From positions 1,991,516 to 2,055,515 of the forward strand of contig NZ_LN812102.1 in the NCBI RefSeq assembly GCF_000942395.1: 64,000 bases of DNA, read 5' to 3'. The notes beneath the pieces were generated by a model, which was not told the DNA's origin, did not search any database, and was given only the letters and a program-made list of their open reading frames with translations. Shown here piece by piece: positions 9,042 through 16,234 of the stretch; positions within the stretch are counted from its first letter, which is position 1; each line of letters opens with the position of its first letter. Position numbers and translations under genes: made by a program. This DNA is from Risungbinella massiliensis. Its GTDB lineage: Bacteria > Bacillota > Bacilli > Thermoactinomycetales > Thermoactinomycetaceae.

Positions 9042-9059
9042 ATGCAAGTTCCATGCCAA
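9042..9059 (-). promoter_or_regulatory. Sigma-54 (-24/-12) promoter of the kdd-kam operon
   Basis: The minus strand reads TTGGCATGGAACTTGCAT, matching the sigma-54 consensus TTGGCAC-N5-TTGCA with the required 12-base spacing between the GG and GC doublets. The predicted start is near 9032, one base before the kdd ribosome site. A gene for a sigma-54 activator lies directly upstream. Confidence 0.85.
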
Positions 9060-9107
9060 CACGTAAGGTAGATAAAACCTTGCTTTCTCTGTTATTTGCC
9101 CAACAAA

Positions 9108-9128
9108 AAATGCCCAATATTGGGCATT
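9108..9128 (-). terminator. Terminator of the activator gene, possibly also its binding site
   Basis: TGCCCAATATTGGGCA (9111-9126) is a perfect 16-base palindrome followed in the minus direction by TTTTTT, so it can end the activator transcript. It sits about 80-95 bases upstream of the sigma-54 start, and a further TTGGGCA half-site follows at about 9098-9104. A double role as an upstream activator sequence is possible. Confidence 0.65.
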
Positions 9129-10498
9129 CAAGAGGAAAACCATTTTTTTATTCTATATTGAAGAGTTTGTCGTGGAATTTGTAGCAAATCAGCCGCTATA
9201 CTGACGTTTCCATTGCTTTTCTCTAGTGCTCTTGTAATTAATTTCTTTTCTACCATTGCTAGTTCTTCTACTAATCCTCCTGATAGAATCGATGGCTCCT
9301 GCTTTTCCTTTGCAGACACGATCTGAGCAGGAAGGTGTTCCATACCGATCTCCCCTTTCTCGCTTGTCATGGTTGTAATACTTGCAATGACATGCTTTAA
9401 TTCGCGAACATTCCCCGGCCAATGATAAAGCAGGAGACATTTCCTTACCTGTTCGCTTAGATAATAGGTAGGAGAAGCATCATGAAGAAAATGCTCAATT
9501 AGAAGCGGAATATCCCCTCTTCGCTCCCGTAACGGAGAAAGCGTGATTTGGAACCCATTTAATCGATAGTAAAGATCCGAACGAAGTTTACCTGTAGTCA
9601 TATTTTGTTGGGGATCTTCATTGGTCGCAACGAGAATCCGCACATCCACTCTTCGCTCTTTCCAGTCTCCTACTCTGCGGACTTTTCCATCTTCAATAAC
9701 TCGCAGTAGTTTAGCTTGAAGATCCGGTGGAAGCATTTGAATTTCATCTAAAAACAAAGTCCCCCCATCTGCAATTTCGAACAATCCTTTTCGCTCCTCA
9801 GCCCCTGTAAAAGCCCCCTTTGCCGTACCAAACAGAAGACTTTCCAATAGAGCACCAGGAATAGAGGCACAATTTTGCACGATAAATGGCTTGTTCTTTC
9901 GTTTAGAGGCACCATGAATGGATTGGATCAAAATTTCTTTCCCCGTACCTGTTTCTCCCACAATCCAGACCGGTAAATCGGTCGTGCTGATTACCATTGA
10001 TTGCTGAATGCTTTGTTGCAAATCGCGATCTTGCGTCAAAAAGTCAGAGAACTGATAGGCTCTCTCTGTCTTTTTCGTTGAAGAATGAGAACCTCTATTT
10101 ACCCGCTGTTCTAGATCGATTACCCGTTCGCTTAACTCCTGAACAGAGGTCACATCTTGTGCTACCTCCATCGCACCCCAAAAAATGCCGTCTAAATAAA
10201 GAGGAACTGTTTGATTAAAGGTGGTAATTTTCTTACCATGTCGATTTTGATATGTCTGCTTGTTCCTTGGAATAGCCTTTTTCGTCTGAATCACTTGTAA
10301 CAGCGTGCTACTCTTCTCCGATAAGGATGGAAATAGCTCTAGTACATGGGATCCCATCACTTCACTCGGGGTTAATTCGTCTAAATAAGCTGCTCTCCTG
10401 TTATACCAAACTGTTTTACCATTGTGATCCACAATGTGAATCGCATCCTCTACCAATTCCAAAATCTCTTGGATAAAATCTTTAGAAAAAGTGGTCAT
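9128..10498 (-). CDS. Sigma-54-dependent transcriptional activator (PAS-AAA+-Fis)
   Basis: 456 residues of the RocR/BkdR type. An N-terminal PAS sensor spans about residues 8-115, then a short linker. The AAA+ core has Walker A GETGTGKE (181-188), the sigma-54 contact loop GAFTGA (228-233) and Walker B LFLDEI (about 248-253). The C-terminal Fis-type helix-turn-helix is NVSIAADLLQIPRQTLQYRI. All residues needed for sigma-54 activation are present. It is divorced from kdd by its own terminator and sits right upstream of the operon's -24/-12 promoter, so it very likely controls lysine breakdown, with the PAS domain sensing lysine or a product (inference). Confidence 0.9.
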   Translation of the reverse strand: MTTFSKDFIQEILELVEDAIHIVDHNGKTVWYNRRAAYLDELTPSEVMGSHVLELFPSLSEKSSTLLQVIQTKKAIPRNKQTYQNRHGKKITTFNQTVPLYLDGIFWGAMEVAQDVTSVQELSERVIDLEQRVNRGSHSSTKKTERAYQFSDFLTQDRDLQQSIQQSMVISTTDLPVWIVGETGTGKEILIQSIHGASKRKNKPFIVQNCASIPGALLESLLFGTAKGAFTGAEERKGLFEIADGGTLFLDEIQMLPPDLQAKLLRVIEDGKVRRVGDWKERRVDVRILVATNEDPQQNMTTGKLRSDLYYRLNGFQITLSPLRERRGDIPLLIEHFLHDASPTYYLSEQVRKCLLLYHWPGNVRELKHVIASITTMTSEKGEIGMEHLPAQIVSAKEKQEPSILSGGLVEELAMVEKKLITRALEKSNGNVSIAADLLQIPRQTLQYRIKKWFSS

Positions 10499-10559
10499 TA
10501 TGTAAGTCCCACCTCCGCTTAATCTTCAGCATATTCGCCGGATTTTCGGCACTGAACAA

Positions 10560-10603
10560 AAAAATAGAGAGAGGGGAAATCAGCTTCGACTTCGCACCTC
10601 TCT
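10560..10603 (-). terminator. Terminator after the 10604-11044 gene
   Basis: GAGAGGTGCG...CCCCTCTC pairs on the minus strand and is followed by TATTTTTTTG. It lies immediately after the stop codon. Confidence 0.65.
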
Positions 10604-11044
10604 TTAATTCACGGCATAATACTGGTCATTCCAATTAGCGGATAGCAAAATTTGGTAGCACAACTCCGCAAAAATTTGGCTACTCTTTGTCATATAGGCT
10701 TGCGTGCTCTTGGTTTGAAAGGTTTTCGACAGGTCTTTTTTGGTCATGATATAGCGATTCATTAAACTGAGTAGGTGGTGGACGGTCTCTTCGGAAGTAA
10801 TCATGCGGAGATAGACAACTTGAAAATAGATATCGCGGTGATAGCTAAGCGGCTTTACAATCTTAGATGCTTCACATTGCATGAGAGTTTGGAAAAAAAA
10901 ATTGAGTTGTTCTTGACGTGAGGAGCGATACGCATGGTCCATGCTATTTATGAGGGACGTGAGCAGCTTTTGCACTTGCTCATCATTGTTCATTAGGGTC
11001 CGGAGTTGCTTTACATAAAGGATACTCTTAAAGTCGCACTGCAT
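10604..11044 (-). CDS. Uncharacterised 146-residue protein
   Basis: Not recognised. The protein is helical, soluble and mildly basic, with no signal peptide or metal motif. Segments LLTSLINSMDHAYRSSRQEQ and VHHLLSLMNRYIMTKKDL look amphipathic. The ATG at 11044 is chosen because AGGAAGTG precedes it; an in-frame ATG at 11101 has no ribosome site. It is a single-gene unit with its own terminator and a promoter overlapped by a palindrome (11181-11208), which suggests repression by an unknown regulator. It stands between the kam regulator and the type IV secretion operon, with no evident link to either. Confidence 0.5.
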   Translation of the reverse strand: MQCDFKSILYVKQLRTLMNNDEQVQKLLTSLINSMDHAYRSSRQEQLNFFFQTLMQCEASKIVKPLSYHRDIYFQVVYLRMITSEETVHHLLSLMNRYIMTKKDLSKTFQTKSTQAYMTKSSQIFAELCYQILLSANWNDQYYAVN

Positions 11045-11180
11045 TTTTTCACTTCCTTTCTGGAAAGCGGAGTGATAACAGATGGTAAGTTCCATGAACA
11101 TCTGTCCTTCAACTCACAGGAAGGGGCTACGACTTTTTGTATGAATTTTTCAAAGAAATGCTAAATTAGTTATTAATTCC

Positions 11181-11257
11181 ATTATACTTTATTTTACTAA
11201 AATGTCTATCAAAAAGTTTAGTAGCCGTTAGTTTTAACATTGTATTCTACTAAAGTA
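11181..11257 (-). promoter_or_regulatory. Promoter with operator-like repeats for the 146-residue protein
   Basis: On the minus strand TAGACA (11203-11208), 16 bases and TATAAT (11181-11186) form a good sigma-A promoter. The spacer holds the palindrome ATTTTACTAAAAT (11191-11203). Two more copies of the TACTAAA core lie upstream at about 11217-11223 (inverted) and 11245-11257. This arrangement is typical of repressor binding; the regulator is unknown. The rest of 11102-11277 shows no gene. Confidence 0.5.
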
Positions 11258-11277
11258 TCTTTGTTGCCCCCAAAAGA

Positions 11278-11334
11278 ATAACAGACAAAAAGGCCCATTT
11301 TCCTGATGAGAAAAACGGCCTTTTTGTCTGTTAT
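11278..11334 (-). terminator. Long terminator after the type IV secretion operon
   Basis: ACAGACAAAAAGGCC and GGCCTTTTTGTCTGT pair perfectly over more than 15 bases around a loop of about 20. The stem contains A and T runs on both sides, so it could work in either direction. It closes the operon whose last gene ends at 11359. Confidence 0.8.
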
Positions 11335-11358
11335 GGATAAGTCTGATGTCTATGGAGT

Positions 11359-13131
11359 TTAATTTGCCTTTTTCTTCTTCATCTTTTTATCCCATTCATA
11401 AGAAGATCGGATTTGAGTAGGGGCTGCTACATTATTCGGGGTTTTTTTGATTACCACAGCCTGCCCTTGCCTGAGGGTTTTCAATGTGTTTGGATGAATC
11501 CGATATTCTTCGATCGTTCGGACCGAGCCAACTCCACTACTCAATGCACCAAAAAGGGTTGCTGTTGTTGTAGTAGTCTTGTCCGCCACTTTTACTGTTC
11601 CAACTACTTCTGCCATGTATTCCGCAGAGCTAGGTACATCTTGGCGATGGACAATCTTAACGTTGGTATTCCCGATTACTTGACCGATCAGCTCTTCTCC
11701 GCCACCAGCTTGTAAATCGGCCAGCTCCTGAGTAGCCATAAGACAACAGAATCCTACGGAACGACTTTTGTTAATCATATTGACGACGTTCTCTCCAGCG
11801 AATAGGTTGAACTCATCCAAGACTACGTAAATATGATCAATCCAGCCATGTTCTCCGACCGCAGCGGCCACACTTTTGAGATCCTCTACAATCATCGCAC
11901 CGAGTGCAGGCGTAAAGGAGGAGTATGATAGACCAGATAAAGCCATATGAATCACTTTTTTCTGTTTAATTGCCTCAAAGAGGTCGATCACATCGCCATC
12001 TCCATCACCTGTTTCATGGAATAACGGTCCTACATCACTCTCCGTCAAAAGAGCTAAGCGGTCTTTTAGACCATCCAACGCATTTTTATGGTTAGAGTCT
12101 AGGGTATTGACATACTCTTTCATAACATTAATCTGATCTTTGTTCACATGCTTCATATCTTTACTTTTCAGAACTTCCATTAAGTTCTTTTGAGTAAGCA
12201 TGTCTTGTACGGTTTGTAGGTCAATGGTTCTACCTGCTAATTGTAGGATTTTAAATACGAGCTGAAGATAGCGCTCGGCTGCCCGTTTGTAGTATGGCTC
12301 TGTCCATTCCTCAATTGCAATTAATTTATCCTTGAGCTCGGTATAGTTACCGCGGCGAAGAGGATTGTATTTGGTTTTCCCTGTGTAGGAAAATCCTTGG
12401 AAATCTCGATTATAAAACTCTGCTAACTCTCGAATTTCTTCCATAAACCCAAGATCGCCTTTACCATCAATGATAATACAAGGCTTTCCGCGACGAATAG
12501 CACTTTCCAAGATAATACGAATGGTATTGGTTTTTCCCGCACCTGTCGCACCACTAATATAGGAGTGCATATTTGCTTCTTTATCCAATAAGGTGATTGG
12601 TTGGTTATCCGCATCCAATCCTAAGATTACTCCATCTTCTATATCAGGGAGATTTTTGAGTTTTCGTTGATTCACTTCTAGATTGATAACCGTATTATCG
12701 ACCACTTTTACTGGTAGTCCTACCAACTCAGGTCGATTTTTTACTAACCAATGTAGCAACGTACCAAGGACCAATCCTAAACTAAGCGAAAGTGGTAGGA
12801 GAAGTAAAAAAACTTCTCCAAAAGAAGTCGATTCATTATTAGAAGTTAATAAACTAACGCCCAAACTTATCCCTTGGTAATAGTCACTTCCAAACCCAAA
12901 TTGAACTAACATCACAGAACCAATTGCTCCGATAACAGCGAAGATCCAACCTTTCCATTTCTGCCAATGAATGAGATAAGCAATACCTGCTCCGATAATT
13001 GCAGGTAGGGTTAGGAATAAGACGATTAATCCAAAGGCTACCAACTCCATGATAATCGTCGCACTTCGATCATCCTTCGCTTGCACCTGAACTGGATCAT
13101 CTTGCCCTTGGCCTGGTTTGAGAACTGCCAT
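11359..13131 (-). CDS. VirD4/TcpA-like coupling ATPase of a type IV secretion system
   Basis: 590 residues. The N-terminus has about four hydrophobic segments (residues about 25-125). The ATPase domain has Walker A SGATGAGKTNT and, much later, Walker B YVVLDEFNLF, followed by RSVGFCCLMATQELADL, the pattern of VirD4/TraG/TcpA coupling proteins that feed DNA or protein substrates to the channel. It is the last gene of the operon, separated from the previous gene by a terminator-like hairpin. The start is ATG at 13131 with AGGAGGG upstream. Substrate unknown; no relaxase gene is nearby. Confidence 0.85.
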   Translation of the reverse strand: MAVLKPGQGQDDPVQVQAKDDRSATIIMELVAFGLIVLFLTLPAIIGAGIAYLIHWQKWKGWIFAVIGAIGSVMLVQFGFGSDYYQGISLGVSLLTSNNESTSFGEVFLLLLPLSLSLGLVLGTLLHWLVKNRPELVGLPVKVVDNTVINLEVNQRKLKNLPDIEDGVILGLDADNQPITLLDKEANMHSYISGATGAGKTNTIRIILESAIRRGKPCIIIDGKGDLGFMEEIRELAEFYNRDFQGFSYTGKTKYNPLRRGNYTELKDKLIAIEEWTEPYYKRAAERYLQLVFKILQLAGRTIDLQTVQDMLTQKNLMEVLKSKDMKHVNKDQINVMKEYVNTLDSNHKNALDGLKDRLALLTESDVGPLFHETGDGDGDVIDLFEAIKQKKVIHMALSGLSYSSFTPALGAMIVEDLKSVAAAVGEHGWIDHIYVVLDEFNLFAGENVVNMINKSRSVGFCCLMATQELADLQAGGGEELIGQVIGNTNVKIVHRQDVPSSAEYMAEVVGTVKVADKTTTTTATLFGALSSGVGSVRTIEEYRIHPNTLKTLRQGQAVVIKKTPNNVAAPTQIRSSYEWDKKMKKKKAN

Positions 13132-13149
13132 CTATTTCCCTCCTAATAA

Positions 13150-13178
13150 AAGCCTCTAACTATAAAAGCTAGAGGCTT
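13150..13178 (-). terminator. Intra-operon terminator-like hairpin before the coupling ATPase
   Basis: AAGCCTCTA and TAGAGGCTT make a 9-bp stem followed by TTTTATT on the minus strand, between the 75-residue gene and the ATPase start. It may lower expression of the ATPase relative to the channel genes or mark an RNA processing point. Confidence 0.55.
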
Positions 13179-13185
13179 GTACTGG

Positions 13186-13413
13186 TTATTGAAAAAGCGA
13201 GAGCAAAAAGCCCCTCAAAAAAGCAACTGCACCAACAAAGAGAATAATCCCTATCAGAATGAGCTTTCTTCGGTCTGCCATCAGTCCACCAAAACTCTCA
13301 TTGGCTAAATTCTTCATCTCTGTCCAAGCTTCATCTACTTTGTTTTTGTACTGCTGGGAGTATGCTTTTGAATCTTGCGGTTGATTTTCTTCTTTATTAG
13401 AGTTTTGCTCCAT
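13186..13413 (-). CDS. Small single-span membrane protein of the secretion operon
   Basis: 75 residues. A charged soluble N-terminus (MEQNSNKEENQPQDSKAYSQ) is followed by one C-terminal membrane helix (LILIGIILFVGAVAFLRGFLL). No family is recognised. The ATG has GAGGAG upstream. It lies 15 bases after the VirB6-like gene, so it is an operon member, perhaps an accessory anchor between channel and coupling ATPase (inference). Confidence 0.6.
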   Translation of the reverse strand: MEQNSNKEENQPQDSKAYSQQYKNKVDEAWTEMKNLANESFGGLMADRRKLILIGIILFVGAVAFLRGFLLSLFQ

Positions 13414-13427
13414 GAGACTACTCCTCT

Positions 13428-16220
13428 CTATTTAGAGCTCTTATCGTCTCCGTCTAGTTTCCTCTTATTAGTTGGAGGGTTGTTATCTTTTGGTTTTTTA
13501 TTTGCTAAGTTGTTTAGTTTGTTATTTAGCTCTTTTTGTTGAGAGGAATCCTGCTTGCGAGCACTATCCAAATTCCGGACTGATTTATTTACGTCTTGCA
13601 TATTTCGATTTACATCCCTCAACGTTCTATTGACGTCTTGGGTAACCTTACGATTCATGTCACTGAATTGGCTCTGCATCTGCTTAGCCAGGTTATTTTG
13701 TATCGAAGCCAACTGTTGGTCATCCATTCTGCTTGCGGATCCTTTGGCAGGTGCAGGCTTGTAGTTGACTCCATAGCGCTCAAACTTCTCTTTCTTAGCT
13801 GCTACTTTTTGTTGTACTTCTAGTCTTTGTTTTGCATCCATGCGGAAAGCTTTGCCTTCTTCTTTCATTTTCACAACGCGTTCTTCAACACGTGTTTTCC
13901 CTCTATAAACTTGGGCAGCTTCTTTGGTCACTTTTCCAGAAACCTGCCAATCTGCACTGCTATTTTTCTTGTCAATCTTGCCTAAGCTTCTAGCGGAAGA
14001 ATGCATTACTTGTTGTAGTTTTTGCTGCTCTTTACTCATGCTAAGAACATAGCGAGACATTGCATCTTTTCCAACCATAGGTAAATCTTTATTTACACGC
14101 TTTAAGTTACTAATATGCAATTCAGCTTCAATATCAAATTTACCCGATTCAATCTTCTTCTTATACTCACTCAATTCTTTATATGCTACAGAATCTGGTC
14201 TTTTCTCCTTCATCTTTGCCAAAGCTTCTTTAGATAGCGGATTTGCACCTTTCATTTCTGCTGCCTTAATCGCCATCTGAGTTTCTTTAGAGAATCTATC
14301 GGTATTAATTCTACCTTCTGCTAGGCCAATTGTTTTTTCTCTATTTTCTTTTATACTCTTACTCATTTTGCTTCTTGCTAATCTTCCAGCCATCGCTAAT
14401 CCAGGTTGCAAACCAGCCACTTTACCAGCTACATTCTCTAGCGCTTGGTCTTTACGCGACTGAGCGGCTTGTTTCAAATCTTGTAGCTTTTCCTTCATTT
14501 TCAAGCCTTCAGTCATATACTTAGGATTCCCTGTAGCCAATGTTGCTGCTGTACGTGCTGCTCCAGTAGCAGTTGCTTTAGCCGTTGCTTTGGCTCCTGT
14601 TTTAGCTAGACCCAATGCTTTATTACCAGCCCACTTAGTTGGGTTAACAATTGCTTTTCTACCAGCATTCTGAACTAGGTTTGAACCCATATTCATTGCT
14701 TTATCTTGAATTCCTTGAGTTAGTGCAGTCTCTTGTGCACCTGCTAGCGTCATACCACCCTCAAGTGGGATTTGTTGAACTTTCGAGCGAAGTTCGTTCA
14801 TTGCTTGCCACAAACCGATCATGAGACCGATCAGGAACAATAGTTTTAGACCATCGCTGAATGGTACCATTTCTCCATCGACATTGATTTCTGATTCTGT
14901 CGATATTTTAAGCATCATAACGATGTAAACAGACAAGAAGATGGTATACAGCACTTTCATAAATAGTGCTTGAAGCATCGACCAGAACCATTGAACAGCC
15001 TCTTTTAGTCCGTATTCTGGCCACAGACTGATCAATAGATAGAAGATCCCCAAGATCCCTCTACCTAATGCAATAAATTGCCAGATGAGAACCAATGTAC
15101 AGACTACAAAGAATGCAGCCGCTACGATAATGGAAACAAAGGTTAAGAGTAACATGGAACTAATACGATCCATATAGCCATATTCGGTTAACCGGTACAT
15201 GGGATTATTTGGACTACTTTTTTCTATATCTGATCCTTCATTTTCATAACCAGAAGCAATAAAGTTTTCTCTTCCTTCTTCTGTGTTAATCAGGAGTAGT
15301 TTTTCCCAACGAGCGGCTACAACTTTATCACCATTCATCTTAATAGGGACTTTATCATAATCACCTTTAGGAGAATATCCATCAGGGTGACTAAAATTTG
15401 CATCATCAATCTTAGCAAAGTTAATGGTTTTATAAGGAGTCAATACTAATACACAATATAGTGCATCTTTCGTTCTTTCAATTGCCGCAGCCGATGACTG
15501 AGCCCCTCCGCCTGCATCTTTCGAGCAACCTGAATCCATTTTTCCTATAAAACCTGTAAGAACTTGATTGGAGACTGCCGCACTCACATCTGTAGAACCT
15601 TGCAAAATTTTGGTGAGACTAAGAGGGTTTTTATCACTATTAGTAAACAACAGTGCTACCAGGGCTTGGATGATAATAATATTAATTAGGGTCTGCCACA
15701 TTTTGGTCTTTTTGCCTGTTGCCCAATAATAAACTGCCCATGCAACTGCACAAGCAAACAGGAGCCAGAACAGCTGGGAAAAAATACTCATATTTCCTTC
15801 TGAATCTTCGGTCAGTATTTCTAAAATCTCTTCATATACATGGGCGATGTAATCGATAATCTCCAAGTTAAAAGCCCATGCTAAGAACGAGATCACCACA
15901 AAGGTTACTTTTACATAGAGTTGCCAAGCGGCATTCGCTAGTCCATTGATTGCTTCTTTAAATGCATCACCAGGGCTATCTACTCCATCATTATTAGCAA
16001 GTAACAACTCTAGTACATATTCATCTGGACAAAAATTATCATATGTTGCAGGGGTTCCCTCTTGTGTTAAGTCTCTATTATATTCTTGTACAAAGGCATC
16101 ACACTTTGGTCCCTCTGCTTTTGGCAATTGCTGATTGCCACTTTCTGTTCCTGTAGTAGCACAGCCACTTAAAATAAGTAACAGAGCCAACATTAGAAAT
16201 ACCAGCTGTTTGTTCTTCAA
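13428..16220 (-). CDS. VirB6/TrbL-like polytopic lipoprotein of a type IV secretion system
   Basis: 930 residues. A lipoprotein signal peptide with lipobox LILSGC puts the N-terminus outside the membrane. Several long membrane helices lie between about residues 95 and 215 and again between about 350 and 500. The C-terminal half (from about 540) is hydrophilic and highly charged, ending in a coiled-coil of DVNR/DMNR-type heptads and a basic tail. The layout, a membrane core plus long cytoplasmic tail, is that of VirB6-like channel subunits in Gram-positive conjugation systems (TcpH/ConG type). The start is TTG at 16220 after GGGAGGGAG. It sits between the VirB4 ATPase and the small membrane protein. 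Confidence 0.8.
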   Translation of the reverse strand: MKNKQLVFLMLALLLILSGCATTGTESGNQQLPKAEGPKCDAFVQEYNRDLTQEGTPATYDNFCPDEYVLELLLANNDGVDSPGDAFKEAINGLANAAWQLYVKVTFVVISFLAWAFNLEIIDYIAHVYEEILEILTEDSEGNMSIFSQLFWLLFACAVAWAVYYWATGKKTKMWQTLINIIIIQALVALLFTNSDKNPLSLTKILQGSTDVSAAVSNQVLTGFIGKMDSGCSKDAGGGAQSSAAAIERTKDALYCVLVLTPYKTINFAKIDDANFSHPDGYSPKGDYDKVPIKMNGDKVVAARWEKLLLINTEEGRENFIASGYENEGSDIEKSSPNNPMYRLTEYGYMDRISSMLLLTFVSIIVAAAFFVVCTLVLIWQFIALGRGILGIFYLLISLWPEYGLKEAVQWFWSMLQALFMKVLYTIFLSVYIVMMLKISTESEINVDGEMVPFSDGLKLLFLIGLMIGLWQAMNELRSKVQQIPLEGGMTLAGAQETALTQGIQDKAMNMGSNLVQNAGRKAIVNPTKWAGNKALGLAKTGAKATAKATATGAARTAATLATGNPKYMTEGLKMKEKLQDLKQAAQSRKDQALENVAGKVAGLQPGLAMAGRLARSKMSKSIKENREKTIGLAEGRINTDRFSKETQMAIKAAEMKGANPLSKEALAKMKEKRPDSVAYKELSEYKKKIESGKFDIEAELHISNLKRVNKDLPMVGKDAMSRYVLSMSKEQQKLQQVMHSSARSLGKIDKKNSSADWQVSGKVTKEAAQVYRGKTRVEERVVKMKEEGKAFRMDAKQRLEVQQKVAAKKEKFERYGVNYKPAPAKGSASRMDDQQLASIQNNLAKQMQSQFSDMNRKVTQDVNRTLRDVNRNMQDVNKSVRNLDSARKQDSSQQKELNNKLNNLANKKPKDNNPPTNKRKLDGDDKSSK

Positions 16221-16234
16221 GCAGTTCTCCCTCC

